From the NCBI GenBank assembly GCA_021809755.1, contig JAJZJZ010000002.1, positions 1 through 64,000 on the forward strand: a stretch of DNA of 64,000 nucleotides. Reading direction: 5' to 3'. This document shows, in pieces, positions 52,083-62,434 of this stretch. Within the stretch, counting starts at the first letter, position 1. The number at the start of each line of letters is the position of its first letter. The DNA comes from Thermoplasmata archaeon. GTDB lineage: Archaea > Thermoplasmatota > Thermoplasmata > Thermoplasmatales > Thermoplasmataceae. The translations under genes and the position numbers were made by a program. The notes under the pieces were generated by a model. The model ran no database searches. It was not told where the DNA came from and was given only the letters and a program-made list of their open reading frames with translations.

Positions 52083-53018
52083 ATGCTGGTAAGAGACATA
52101 GATCGAAAACTCGACATGCGGGTAATCCTCCGTCTAAGGCAAAACACCGAACTTTTCAATCTCACCAGGGAATTGAAAGGGAAATTCCCAGTATTCTTAT
52201 TCAACCGCAACGAAGAAACATGGATGAGCACATATTTTCCCAAGGAACAAAAAAACCAGAGGCTTGAAATCGTTCTGAAAACACTTCAGGGAATTGAAAA
52301 AGAAAACTCTTTTGTCATAGATTCAAGGATAAACAATGTCAAAGACCTCAGGATTGTGAACAAGCTCATTGAAATCCCTTCATTTATTATCAACAGATCA
52401 GACATGAACAACGGCTTCCTGAATATATATGCCAGATTCCACAGTACACACTTGCCCGATGTATCAGAGAACCTCTCAGCTTATACTGGCGATTTGGAAA
52501 ATTCCAGAGTTGAATGGCTCGGACCGAATCCTGGAATAATAAAGACAATGGATCTCATAAATTCTGAATATCCCGTGTCGCTTGTCACTTATGTTGTAAA
52601 GCTTGAGGGGGAAAACAAAGCCTTGTCCGAACTTGCAAATAACGCGAATACATTGGTTGAAATTAAGAACAGCCAGATGAGTGATGGCAAATTCCAGGCT
52701 GTGATGTACAGCAATTCAGATTTAACCAAATTAATAAAAGGAATTAATGTGATATCAAAGGAGGACGGTATCTTTGAAATGCCCCTGACCGATGAAATTC
52801 TGGAGTTAGTGAGAGATGCATCAAACCGTGATCACATAATGAGGCTGAGGTTCTTTATCAAACCAAAGGATGGAAATCTTGAAGTTACAGTTTTTCTCCC
52901 AAGTTCATTGCTCTATGAATATTATTCAGTTCTTTATAATTTAACAAGGAAGATGGGTGGAAGAATCATTACAAAATATATATTGCCATACACACCAGAT
53001 GTCTGGGATTTCATTTAG
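52083..53018 (+). CDS. Hypothetical cytoplasmic protein, possibly regulatory
   Basis: I do not recognise this 311-residue protein. It starts MLVRDIDRKLDMRVILRLRQ and looks like two alpha/beta halves without membrane segments or metal motifs; NDGILELV-type helices lie near residue 240. The ATG at 52083 is chosen because TTTAAATA at about 52057-52064 lies the right distance upstream for a leaderless message. The frame is open from 52065. Layout recalls two-domain archaeal transcription factors of the HTH-10 kind, but no clear helix-turn-helix was found. Confidence 0.65.
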   Translation: MLVRDIDRKLDMRVILRLRQNTELFNLTRELKGKFPVFLFNRNEETWMSTYFPKEQKNQRLEIVLKTLQGIEKENSFVIDSRINNVKDLRIVNKLIEIPSFIINRSDMNNGFLNIYARFHSTHLPDVSENLSAYTGDLENSRVEWLGPNPGIIKTMDLINSEYPVSLVTYVVKLEGENKALSELANNANTLVEIKNSQMSDGKFQAVMYSNSDLTKLIKGINVISKEDGIFEMPLTDEILELVRDASNRDHIMRLRFFIKPKDGNLEVTVFLPSSLLYEYYSVLYNLTRKMGGRIITKYILPYTPDVWDFI

Positions 53019-53026
53019 CCAGTCAA

Positions 53027-53046
53027 GTGTTATGGAGTCATAACAC
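53027..53046 (+). terminator. Hairpin after the hypothetical gene
   Basis: GTGTTATG-GAGT-CATAACAC is a perfect 8-bp stem with a four-base loop, starting 9 bases after the stop codon. No T-run follows directly, so it may protect or end the mRNA, or be a protein-binding dyad. Confidence 0.4.
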
Positions 53047-53207
53047 ATGTGCTAATGAAAAGTTTATATTATTGGGTATTGCCCAGTCTGCAGAGATCAT
53101 GGTAATTTTTCATTTCAAGAGAGTGACAATGGAAAAGAACTCATATGCAATAGATTCGCGCGAGATATAGAGTAAAGCTAATTAATCATCTTGCACATTG
53201 CTATTCA

Positions 53208-55751
53208 ATGTCCTTTACAGGTTCAAAAACGAGATTCATTGTTTCCATCATATCCATAGCCATTGTCCTTGTCATGATAAGTGTATCATTTGCAGGCATT
53301 CCGCCATTTTACAAACTGCTGAATCCAGCCACCGGCATTATGGCACCCGGTCCATTACCTTATTCCCCTGGAGAGAAGAACCTTACAGTAAATGTAAATG
53401 GTGAAACATCAAATATTATTGTAAACATGCAATCCGATGGTTTCATAGGCATTGCTTCCAATAATACAAGAGGTGTCTATTATGAGCAGGGATACCTTGA
53501 AGCAAAATACCGTCTTGAAGAGATGACAATTCTTGAACTGACTGCTCAGGGAAACCTTTCAAGCGTTGTTGGTCCATCAGTAGTATCCATGGACGTATTC
53601 TACAGAGAATTGATGGATAACCAGGTTGCACAGGAGGAACTCAACAATCTATCAAGAACAGGTACCACATATCTGGCTCTTCAATATTTCGTTGAAGGTA
53701 TTAATGCATACATCTCCAATCTGAATCCTGCTCAACTGCCCATACTGTTCAAGGTTCTCTCATTTTCTCCACAACTCTGGACAATAAAAGATGTTCTGGA
53801 GGTACAGCAGCTATTTCTCTGGGAAAACAGTGCAGGCGGTCTCGATCCAATATACTTCAATTACGCACTGGAAAAGATGCCGGAAAATGTGGTGAAGGCC
53901 TTATATCCGGCCTACCCTGCAGGGGTCCAGAATCCTATTGTACCATATTCTGTTAATCCATCCGTTTATAATGAACATGGGGACATTTCGAACCTTAGTC
54001 TTTACAATGCATCATGGTCTAATTACACCAAGCCGTTCACCAATATGGGAACATCTTCTGCAAACGTCGGCGGGCTTTCACTTTCGCAATTGCTGACAAG
54101 CATGAGATACCCATACAAAGATTTCGGCAGCAATGACTGGGCAGTTAACGGCCCCCTTACTAATAATCAGTCAGCCCTCATAGCGAATGATCCACATCTT
54201 ACCACAAGCGTTCCTTCCATATGGATGGGTTTCCAGCTTGTGTCTCCAGGGCAGAATGTTGTTGGCGTGGTATTCCCAGGATTTCCCGGGGTTATTCTGG
54301 GGCACAATCCAAATGTTGGATGGGGGGCAACAAACGGACAGGTTCAGGAGACCTATTTTTACGAAGAGTCGGTTAATGAGTCAAGACCATGGTACTATTA
54401 TTCTAACAACTCATGGGTTCATTTTACAATTTACAACGAAACCATAAATGTTAAGGGGGCTCACAGTGTTCAAATAGAAGTTAAAAGGGCTAATAACGGG
54501 GTTCTCGTTCAGAATGGATGCTTCCCCATAGCCATGGACTGGACAGGATTGTCACCATCCTATGAAATATCATTCTTCCTCCATATTGATAAGACAGGCA
54601 GCGTAATGCAGTTTCAGCAAAACGCTTCAAAATACTTTAAGGTAGCAATACAGAACTGGGCTGTTGCCGACATATATGGAAACATCGGTATCTTTCCATA
54701 TGGAGATTACCCTATCATTGAAAAGGGGAATCCAAGGGGTATTCTACCAGGTACTGGAGGATATAACTGGGTTGGCTTTATTCCAATCAATCAGGAGCCA
54801 TATCTTTACAACCCATCAAGAGGCTATGTATTCTCCGCAAACCAGATAACCGTTTCAAGCAATTATCCTTATTACGTTGGTTGGGACTACGAATCCGGAT
54901 ACAGAGCAGATGAAATTCATCTTCTGTTAAATTCAACAAAAGGCTTTGATACAGCCAAAATGGAGGCCGTTCAATTAACAATTCACGATTATACAACAAA
55001 CATATTCCTACCCAAGCTTATTAGCGCAATGAAGGAGACAGGTTTCGGGAACTCAACCATATACAATGAACTCCAGAACTGGAACGGTAACATGACAATT
55101 AATTCCACGGCCGCAACAATATATTACTACTGGATACAGAATTTTGTAAATGATGTTTTCTCTCCTTATATGACCTATTATAATATCACAGCATCTGAGG
55201 GTCTTGGTCAGGTATCATTCTTCCTTGGAAGTGACGACTATTACCATGGGCCACTAATAGAAGATTTGGTGAACTGGACAATGAACTATCCCGATGTTCA
55301 GTGGTTCTCAAACCCGGTAACCGGAGTTCATGAAACAGCCACAAGCCAGATGATGCTTGCACTCAACAAAACCTTATCATACCTAAATAATAAATACGGA
55401 AAAATTTCAAATTCATGGCAGTGGGGGGATATTCATAAACGCTATCTGTCAAGTCTCTTTGGAATCAACTCATTCAACACATCTGAAATACCTGCTGCAG
55501 GAGACGGCAACACAATCAATGCAGCATATGGAACAATTTCCGACTTTGGTCCATCATGGAGAATGGTTGCAAACATGTCGCATGCATATACCAGCGTTGG
55601 AATATACCCGGGGGGAATATCGGAGAATCCCATAAGCCAGTATTATGAAAACGATTTCGTCCCATGGAACGATGGCATTTACTACCGGTTGATCCCGTTG
55701 ACAGCACCTGCACAGTTCTTCTATATGTATCCGGGAGGTGAAAGTCCATGA
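53208..55751 (+). CDS. Secreted or membrane-anchored penicillin acylase-family (Ntn) hydrolase
   Basis: The 847-residue protein has a hydrophobic N-terminal segment (FIVSIISIAIVLVMISVSFAG) that is a signal or anchor, then the penicillin amidase fold. The self-cleavage and nucleophile site is Ser308 in FGSNDWAVNGPL, followed by ALIANDPHL and WMGFQLVSPGQNVVGVVFPGFPGVILG, which line the active site. The precursor should be cut before Ser308 into alpha and beta chains. Many N-x-S/T sites fit an extracellular location. Family members cleave amides such as acyl-homoserine lactones or beta-lactams; the substrate here is unknown. It overlaps a small membrane protein gene by 4 bases. Confidence 0.88.
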   Translation: MSFTGSKTRFIVSIISIAIVLVMISVSFAGIPPFYKLLNPATGIMAPGPLPYSPGEKNLTVNVNGETSNIIVNMQSDGFIGIASNNTRGVYYEQGYLEAKYRLEEMTILELTAQGNLSSVVGPSVVSMDVFYRELMDNQVAQEELNNLSRTGTTYLALQYFVEGINAYISNLNPAQLPILFKVLSFSPQLWTIKDVLEVQQLFLWENSAGGLDPIYFNYALEKMPENVVKALYPAYPAGVQNPIVPYSVNPSVYNEHGDISNLSLYNASWSNYTKPFTNMGTSSANVGGLSLSQLLTSMRYPYKDFGSNDWAVNGPLTNNQSALIANDPHLTTSVPSIWMGFQLVSPGQNVVGVVFPGFPGVILGHNPNVGWGATNGQVQETYFYEESVNESRPWYYYSNNSWVHFTIYNETINVKGAHSVQIEVKRANNGVLVQNGCFPIAMDWTGLSPSYEISFFLHIDKTGSVMQFQQNASKYFKVAIQNWAVADIYGNIGIFPYGDYPIIEKGNPRGILPGTGGYNWVGFIPINQEPYLYNPSRGYVFSANQITVSSNYPYYVGWDYESGYRADEIHLLLNSTKGFDTAKMEAVQLTIHDYTTNIFLPKLISAMKETGFGNSTIYNELQNWNGNMTINSTAATIYYYWIQNFVNDVFSPYMTYYNITASEGLGQVSFFLGSDDYYHGPLIEDLVNWTMNYPDVQWFSNPVTGVHETATSQMMLALNKTLSYLNNKYGKISNSWQWGDIHKRYLSSLFGINSFNTSEIPAAGDGNTINAAYGTISDFGPSWRMVANMSHAYTSVGIYPGGISENPISQYYENDFVPWNDGIYYRLIPLTAPAQFFYMYPGGESP

Positions 55752-56113
55752 ACAAAAAAGTGTTATTTCTTCTTGCTTATGCTGTAAATCTCATTTCATC
55801 TCTCCTTCTTGCGGTATATGGATTATGGTATCTTATCTTCATTCCCGCTTTGGCAATAGGGCTTATTTTTGCAGGCAGAGAATTCAAAGCATCCATTGCC
55901 GGTATATTTGGTGCCATAGGTGTCTTTTTTTCCATACTTGTTTACCAACCGGGATTTAGGATAGGGGAAGCATCCCTGCTTGCAGGAATAATAGGAATTC
56001 CCTTCGGTCCTGTTATTGTCATTCTGATTATGCTTGTAATATCATTCCTTCTTGTATTTCTTGGAACAGAAATTGGTTGCTCAACAAGGAACTGGAAAGT
56101 GCAGAAGGTGTGA
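55748..56113 (+). CDS. Small integral membrane protein
   Basis: The 121-residue protein is almost wholly hydrophobic, with four predicted helices and a short charged tail (STRNWKVQKV). The ATG overlaps the penicillin acylase stop, so the two are translated from one message. No family was recognised. It may help anchor or mature the acylase, but this is only from context. Confidence 0.65.
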   Translation: MNKKVLFLLAYAVNLISSLLLAVYGLWYLIFIPALAIGLIFAGREFKASIAGIFGAIGVFFSILVYQPGFRIGEASLLAGIIGIPFGPVIVILIMLVISFLLVFLGTEIGCSTRNWKVQKV

Positions 56114-56299
56114 ATCTCAGGAATTTATCACAAATTACAATTACAATTTCTTATTCGAGTAGAAGAAATATAATCTATTTATCTTAAGGCCATTCTGTTC
56201 TTCTTCTCATCAAAAGATAGATAAAAACAGCAATTTTAATAATTCAAAGACTTTTCCATTCTTTCAATTACAGAGAATTTTGGTATCGATTAGTAACAT

Positions 56300-56905
56300 A
56301 TGATTTACTTGAACGGTTACTCATACGTCAGTAACTATAATTCCAGTAGCGTCTCTGTCATAGCCGGCACAACAAATAAGGTTGTTTCAAATATTACGGT
56401 GGGATTAGATCCTATTGGGGCAGTCTTCGATTCGTTGAATGGTTACATATACGTTACAAAAGGAAATTCATTTAACGTTTCTAGTCAAACAAGCCCTTAT
56501 TGCGGCAGCCTTTCAGTGATAAATGGTTCAACCAATAGCGTTGTTTCAGCAATTAACTTAGGATCGGACCCGATCGGTTCAACCTTTGACTCAGAAAACG
56601 GTTACATATATGTTTCAATTTCAGATACAGGCGAAATCTGCATAATAAACGGTTCAACAAACTGTGTTATTTCGGACATTCAAGTTGGAGTGAATCCATA
56701 TGGGGTGGCATTTGATTCTTCCAATGGCTATCCATATGTAACAAACTTCGGTTCAGGATCTGTAAGCATTATATACATCGAGAGTCCTTTTAAATCACCC
56801 GACCCTCCTGATCTGGGAACATATGCCCTAATTGGCGGGGTTATTGCTACTGCAGGAATACTCACTACAGTTGTACTGATAAGGAGGAGAAAAAGCACTC
56901 CTTAA
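56300..56905 (+). CDS. Short YVTN-repeat protein with C-terminal membrane helix, possibly truncated
   Basis: The 201-residue protein carries about three YVTN-type beta-propeller units (DPIGAVFDSLNGYIYVTK, DPIGSTFDSENGYIYVS, NPYGVAFDSSNGYPYVTN). A transmembrane helix follows (YALIGGVIATAGILTTVVLI) and a basic tail (RRRKSTP). Whole propellers need about seven units and a signal peptide. This one has neither, so it may be the 3' part of a larger surface-protein gene. The same repeat type occurs as a remnant near the N-terminus of the surface protein at 3988-5898. Confidence 0.6.
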   Translation: MIYLNGYSYVSNYNSSSVSVIAGTTNKVVSNITVGLDPIGAVFDSLNGYIYVTKGNSFNVSSQTSPYCGSLSVINGSTNSVVSAINLGSDPIGSTFDSENGYIYVSISDTGEICIINGSTNCVISDIQVGVNPYGVAFDSSNGYPYVTNFGSGSVSIIYIESPFKSPDPPDLGTYALIGGVIATAGILTTVVLIRRRKSTP

Positions 56906-57478
56906 TCTATTTGAGATTTTTTAGCCAAAATTAAGGTTTCCGTTACGCAAGTTAGGGCCAACATTCTGAAGAGGTTAAGTGAGCGTCTTAGAAAAGAATA
57001 CCTCTGATAAACAGGAAGGCTAAGACAGAGGTATTACTCTCAATGATGAGAAACTACCATATTAAAAAAAGAGATAAGGATGCAATTTCTTAGACCTTTC
57101 TTTATGGATAGGTCTATATTCGATTAATATTATTTATAGGAGAGATGAGACAGAGCATAGTGAATCAAGCAACCTTTATCGATGAGAAATACTAACTACC
57201 TTATGTCATCCTTCTATTCCGCAATTCTTTCTCCAATATAATTCCTCATCTACATATAAATACTGGAGTTAGGGTGTGTTTATTTTATCGCTTTCTTCAA
57301 TTTTATTTCATGAAGGTAATAGCTGTGTTTCTTTGAAATATGGAATTCATGCATTAATCAGGGGGTTAAGTGACCGCCATAAAAAGAAGAAATTGCAAAT
57401 CATATAACGGATAAACTTGCGGGTTAGAGATTAAAAACATTGTTAAATATAATATCATATTATTGAACTGTATTTGTA
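56906..57478. other. Intergenic stretch with short repeats
   Basis: 573 bases without a supported gene. AATACCTCTG (56997-57006) and CAGAGGTATT (57026-57035) form a perfect 10-bp stem with a 19-base loop. The phrase GGTTAAGTGA recurs near 56973 and 57363 with similar flanks. This could be IS debris or regulatory RNA. Confidence 0.4.
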
Positions 57479-57871
57479 ATGAAGTCTAAGATTAGAGTCG
57501 AATTCTCAGCAGAGCAAATAACAGTAGGAGATAGGAAATATGATCCTAAAAATTGCACTATTAAGGGTATTAAGGGAAAGAACAGAGCTGCTGGATACCT
57601 TTCCATAGCTCTCATAGCTATCACTTCATTCTTGACTTTCATATTTTTAATGAAAATTCTTCACCTAAGTGAAGCATCAATCTATTATTCAATCCTATTC
57701 AGTTCCACGGTCTTTATTGCTGTTCTTTGTTCAATATACATATATATTAATTATGTATTGAATTATCTTGGAATTTATTGTGATGGGAGATTAATATTTA
57801 AAGTTGGAAACATCCGACGCAACCGCAAAATTAAAAGAACGATTGTAGATGTTTTTGAAAAAAATAGTTAA
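57479..57871 (+). CDS. Hypothetical protein with two membrane helices
   Basis: The 130-residue protein has a basic N-terminal cytoplasmic part (KIRVEFSAEQITVGDRKYDP), two helices (about 45-62 and 72-95) and a basic C-terminal part (RRNRKIKRTIVDVF). No family was recognised. Composition and helix layout are those of a real small membrane protein. Confidence 0.5.
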   Translation: MKSKIRVEFSAEQITVGDRKYDPKNCTIKGIKGKNRAAGYLSIALIAITSFLTFIFLMKILHLSEASIYYSILFSSTVFIAVLCSIYIYINYVLNYLGIYCDGRLIFKVGNIRRNRKIKRTIVDVFEKNS

Positions 57872-58791
57872 ATCTAAGCTATGGGACATAGAGACTATTA
57901 TTATGACAATCATTTTAACTCTATTTTGTCAGCTCCCCTCTCTTTACATTATCTGCCTTTTCTGCTCGATTGCCTTAAAAGAAATCGGCCCTCATTGATC
58001 GCAATCTGAGATTTCCTCTTCAGTGACCCACCAGCTCAGGTTTCATCTTTTTTGTGATTTGTCAAACCACATGCTTTCCTAAACATTTCCTGTATCTTGT
58101 AAATGTGTCTGTTACACTGGTTGACTCGACTATAGGTTTCCCTTGATGAGGTTTTTCGATTTTCTGGAAGAATAAATATTTATCTTCATCCCCCTTAGCA
58201 ATGTCACTCATTCATATTCATTTGTTATGATTTCTCAAAGAAAACACCACGCGTAATGAACAACCAAATCACCACTCCAAGCATTGTAAGTGGAAAGAAT
58301 TAGTTGGCGATTTTGGTAAATATTCAATTGGCGTTGCCACTACGAATACATGAGGAAAATAGGAGTTAGAATCATTAAAACCAAACCGCAATGATGCATG
58401 GGATGTGACCATCTGAGAACCATATGATTAAAATGGTCACCTACAGTTCTATGAGGGGAACTTGACTAAACCTCCACCCTGACCTGGATGTCGGGTTTTG
58501 TTAAGAGAAATCTATCCAGTCCTCTACCCTACCTCATCATAGGAAAATTCCTTAATTTTATTAAAAACATAGAAAGGAAGTGTTTCCATATCTTAAGTAT
58601 CCAAATGTGGCTAAGACATCAGTTAAAGCGCAACAGCATTTCTCCATACAGTCATGGCTCTTCAAGCGTTGGTTCAAGACAAAAGAAGGATCATTGAACA
58701 CATCATTCTGGTATTATCGCTATTTATCAATAGGAATGTGACAATGTAAATCAAGCTATGGCGGCAAAAGACTATTAGTATTCTGATCATT
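57872..58791. other. Gene-poor stretch with transposon remains
   Basis: 920 bases with only short open frames. A solo IS21-type end lies at 58304-58339 (listed separately). The bases around 58560-58740 encode a broken KYPNVAKTSVKAQQHF-like stretch that may be an old transposase, but I cannot name the family. Confidence 0.4.
58304..58339 (+). mobile_element. Degenerate solo end of an IS21-type element
   Basis: TTGGCGATTTTGG followed by ATATTCAATTGGCGTTGCCA closely matches the IS21 ends at 22331-22390 and 34995-35030, with the terminal TGACA changed to TGCCA. No IS21 gene remains. The GGAAAGAATTA just upstream is shared with the end at 22331. Confidence 0.6.
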
Positions 58792-59247
58792 TTAAGCTGA
58801 TTGTACCAGTTCTATTCTCCTCGCAATAGCTGCTTTTTCCATTACTTCGTCTGAAAATGGACCCGTTCTCAGTGTTCCCGATATGAGACTTTCTTTTCCT
58901 TTGTCCACAAGCTCAAGAATCTTCTTTCTTGTCATTGGATGAATCATATTCTTTCTCAATCCTCTCCTGTAACTTGCAAATTTGGAAGCTACATTAACTG
59001 ATCCGAATACCAGTTTCACGTATTCAGGTATTCCAAGATTCTGGAATATTGCAAGTTTATCGCCATTACGGGAAAGGAGTCTTCCCGTTGCAAGATTGCC
59101 TGTTCTTTTCCTTACATTGCGCCTGATCTTGCGGAAGAACTGTTCCATCGAATTGTTTGTCCTCGGTATTGTACCTTCCTTATTCTGTGCGAACAGATGC
59201 TTTTCCCATTTCTCGTATGCAGATATAATCTGTTTAGCGATATCCAT
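58792..59247 (-). pseudogene. Transposase C-terminal fragment
   Basis: The 151-residue frame starts abruptly with MDIAKQIISAYEKWEKHLFA and includes RTNNSMEQFFRKIRRNVRKRTGN. This is the kind of segment holding the catalytic glutamate in several DDE transposase families. The other catalytic residues are missing, so it is a 3' remnant. The family could not be fixed. Confidence 0.55.
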
Positions 59248-59386
59248 CTTGAAATGTTTTTCGCATATTGGGACAAAAATGAAAATTAATTAAGAAGCAG
59301 ACCAATGTTCAAAATATTTGATTTCTATCCCTTCAACGGGAGGGAACAGTAAGCATCTACAAATAATAATATCACATCCATGAAAG

Positions 59387-62300
59387 GTGGACTCTGATAA
59401 TGATATCGCGGTGATGCACGGAACCTGCCGTATCACCGAGACGGGGATGAGTTTCTTCTTCTGGTCGGAAATTTCTGGCGCAAGGAAGCGAAAAGGTATG
59501 GTGATCCACCCGTTCTCCAATAGCGCGAAAAACACTTTCAGCCTTCTTCATCGTGCAGGCGTCCTGAATGAAAGTGCCATAAAATACGAAAAACTGAAAG
59601 CATATTTCCCATCATCCGATGATTTGCCCTTGCCTTCAGGAGAACTTTCCGGTCTCGTTCAGGAGGCAAGTAGTGGCGAGAATGCTGTTTACCTGATGAG
59701 AGAATGGGAAGTACCTGTGGTCATGCTTGGGATCGACGATGCATTCAGCGCACTTCTAAGCATGAATGATAATTCCGCCGAGATCGGGGTTATTATGGGG
59801 AGCGACCTGAAGTTCTGGGAATCAGTGGCTGCTTTTGCCTTCAAACTTATGAATGAACAGAAATTTCTCCCTGCAGTAGTAGAGGAAGGACCTTCTGTAA
59901 GATCAAAGTGGGTCCCTCTTCTTGAAACAAATGAGGATCAGAGTGGGCTTTATGAGATCATAAAGAACATGCCCGGGGTATGTCTCGCCTTCAATCACGA
60001 TGAGGTCAATGCGGAAACCATGGTTAGAATGTTTCTCTCATCAATCGTTGATAGTATTTGCAGGAAATTTGCTGCCATAAGGCATAATATTCCAGGTGAA
60101 AAAAGTACCGCCGGGGATACAATGAAATGGGTTGTGTCACTCTCCTCCCGTAATTCCCTTATAACATATAACAGGAGCCTTGTAATACAGAAGATCTCTT
60201 CATGGACCAGAAGGATACAGAGCAGGATTGAGTTCCCGATGAGGATGTGCTTTGATCTCGTTCCGCCACCCAATGACAGTAGCACATGGATTCTCAGGTT
60301 CATGGTCCAATCGAAAAGTGATCCAAGCCTCTTGATACCGTTCAGCAGAATATGGAATAGGAAGGATCTTGAGGCGTTGTCAATAATCAGGAAATTCTCA
60401 GAGTTTCCAGAAGAATTCCTGCTTCAATCGTTGGGTGTGGCACAATCCATATTTCCGCTTGTAAGAAAGAGCCTTCAATCGCAAAATCCCAGTGAGGTTG
60501 AACTATCTGCCGACGAGGTTTTCAAATTCCTCAAGAACTATAGTGGCATCCTGGGGGAGGCTGGCTTCGGTATTCTATTTCCTGACTGGTGGGGCAAAGC
60601 AGAAAGGAAGCTCGGTGTGAAGATCAAGGCTGCGCCAGCCTCCGGATCTGGGAAGGTTGGTCTCAACGCACTGATCAGCTATAATCTTGAAATTGTTGTT
60701 GATGGCGAGCCAATCTCGCCCGAAGACCTGGAGAAACTTTCCAGGCTGAAGGCGCCTCTGGTTCAGATAGGGAAGAAATGGGTAGAAGTTGATCAGGACA
60801 GGCTTAAGAAGATCCTGAAACTGATGAGCGAAAACAAGCAAGATCTCCCCCTGATGGATCTGCTTTCAATGGATGCGGAAAAGGGTAGCATACCCATAGT
60901 TGATATCTCTGGTGAAGGATGGGTCGGCAAGGTGCTCAACGGGAATACAAAACTCAAGACCATGAAAGAGCCTGAAAACTTTGTGGGCAAACTCAGAGAA
61001 TACCAGAAGAGCGGGGCTTCATGGCTCACCTTCATGACCGGGATTGGAATGGGCTGCTGCCTTGCGGATGACATGGGCCTCGGAAAGACCATAGAGGTTA
61101 TAGCTTTCCTTCTGGAAAGAAGAAGGAAGACAAAGAAAACCGGTGTTTCCCTGATTGTTTGCCCGACATCAGTGATAAGCAACTGGGCGCACGAAATCAG
61201 GAAATTCTCACCATCTTTAAAGGTGGGAGTGCATCATGGTCTTTCACGAAGTAAGGATGCTGAATTCATGGAAAAACTGGAAGACTTTGACATAATTATG
61301 ACGTCTTATGCGCTACTCCAGCGTGATATAGAGTTTCTCTCAAAGGTTGCATGGGATGGCGTGATCGCCGATGAAGCACAGTATGTGAAGAACTATTCTT
61401 CAAAGCAGAGCAAAGCCCTCCGCGCACTGAAAGCGGGATACCGTTTGGCACTCACCGGTACACCCATAGAAAACAGGCTTGAGGATCTCAGGTCTATCTT
61501 CGATTTCATAAACCCGGGATATCTTGGTGGCGAGAAAAGGTTCAGGGAACTCTTCTCCAGTCCAATAGAAAACGAGGGAAACGAGGAAGCTGCCAGTACA
61601 CTGACCAGACTCGTGAATCCGTTCATTCTGCGACGGGTAAAGTCTGACAGGAAAATAATATCAGATCTTCCAGAAAAGGATGAGATGAAAGCCTATGTTC
61701 CGGTGACGGAGGAGCAGGCATCGCTCTACGACGCAACCGTGAGTTCCATGATGGATGCGATTGCTGAGAAAGAAGGGATTGAAAGGAAGGGAATAATACT
61801 CTCAACGATAACCAAGCTGAAAAGACTCTTAGATCACCCGTCAATGGTTTCAGGGGACTCAGATCGGCGCATAGACAGGTCACAGAAGCTCATACGACTC
61901 ATGGAAATGCTCCAGGAAATACATGGGAGCGGTGAAAAGACACTCATCTTCACGCAGTATGTGGAAGCCGGGAAGATAATTAAGGAAGCCATAATCAAGA
62001 GATTTCAGGAGGAAGCACTCTTCATGAGCGGAAGCACTCCCCGGATCATGAGGGAGCAGATGGTAGAGAGATTCCAGAATCCCGATGGTCCCAGAATTTT
62101 CGTTATATCTTTGAAGGCTGGCGGATTTGGTATCAATCTTACCGCTGCAAGCAACGTGATCCATTTTGACAGGTGGTGGAATCCATCGGTTGAGGATCAG
62201 GCAACGGATCGGGCTTACAGAATAGGGCAGTCCAAACTGGTACACGTTTACAAGTTCGTATCAACCGGAACGATTGAGGAAAAAATAGATGAGATAATAG

Positions 62301-62434
62301 AGGGAAAAAGTTCTCTCAGGAAGAAGATAGTGGGGACTTCGGACGAAGCATGGATGACGGAGCTTACGGGCAATGAGCTGAAGAATGTTTTTACGCTGAG
62401 AAGGGAGATCGTCACCGACGGAAGCGATCGGTAG
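59387..62434 (+). CDS. SNF2-family helicase-like ATPase
   Basis: The 1015-residue protein has an N-terminal accessory region typical of bacterial/archaeal SNF2 proteins (AVMHGTCRITETGMSFFFW) and a Rad54-like ATPase core. Core motifs are DDMGLGKT (561-568), DEAQYVKN (from 662), LTGTPIENRLEDL, then motifs V-VI with HFDRWWNPSVEDQATDRAYRIGQ. Such proteins remodel protein-DNA complexes. The GTG at 59387 is the outermost start; GTG or ATG codons at 59411 and 59414 are alternatives. The SWIM-domain gene follows without a gap, a pairing seen in many prokaryotes. Confidence 0.92.
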   Translation: MDSDNDIAVMHGTCRITETGMSFFFWSEISGARKRKGMVIHPFSNSAKNTFSLLHRAGVLNESAIKYEKLKAYFPSSDDLPLPSGELSGLVQEASSGENAVYLMREWEVPVVMLGIDDAFSALLSMNDNSAEIGVIMGSDLKFWESVAAFAFKLMNEQKFLPAVVEEGPSVRSKWVPLLETNEDQSGLYEIIKNMPGVCLAFNHDEVNAETMVRMFLSSIVDSICRKFAAIRHNIPGEKSTAGDTMKWVVSLSSRNSLITYNRSLVIQKISSWTRRIQSRIEFPMRMCFDLVPPPNDSSTWILRFMVQSKSDPSLLIPFSRIWNRKDLEALSIIRKFSEFPEEFLLQSLGVAQSIFPLVRKSLQSQNPSEVELSADEVFKFLKNYSGILGEAGFGILFPDWWGKAERKLGVKIKAAPASGSGKVGLNALISYNLEIVVDGEPISPEDLEKLSRLKAPLVQIGKKWVEVDQDRLKKILKLMSENKQDLPLMDLLSMDAEKGSIPIVDISGEGWVGKVLNGNTKLKTMKEPENFVGKLREYQKSGASWLTFMTGIGMGCCLADDMGLGKTIEVIAFLLERRRKTKKTGVSLIVCPTSVISNWAHEIRKFSPSLKVGVHHGLSRSKDAEFMEKLEDFDIIMTSYALLQRDIEFLSKVAWDGVIADEAQYVKNYSSKQSKALRALKAGYRLALTGTPIENRLEDLRSIFDFINPGYLGGEKRFRELFSSPIENEGNEEAASTLTRLVNPFILRRVKSDRKIISDLPEKDEMKAYVPVTEEQASLYDATVSSMMDAIAEKEGIERKGIILSTITKLKRLLDHPSMVSGDSDRRIDRSQKLIRLMEMLQEIHGSGEKTLIFTQYVEAGKIIKEAIIKRFQEEALFMSGSTPRIMREQMVERFQNPDGPRIFVISLKAGGFGINLTAASNVIHFDRWWNPSVEDQATDRAYRIGQSKLVHVYKFVSTGTIEEKIDEIIEGKSSLRKKIVGTSDEAWMTELTGNELKNVFTLRREIVTDGSDR

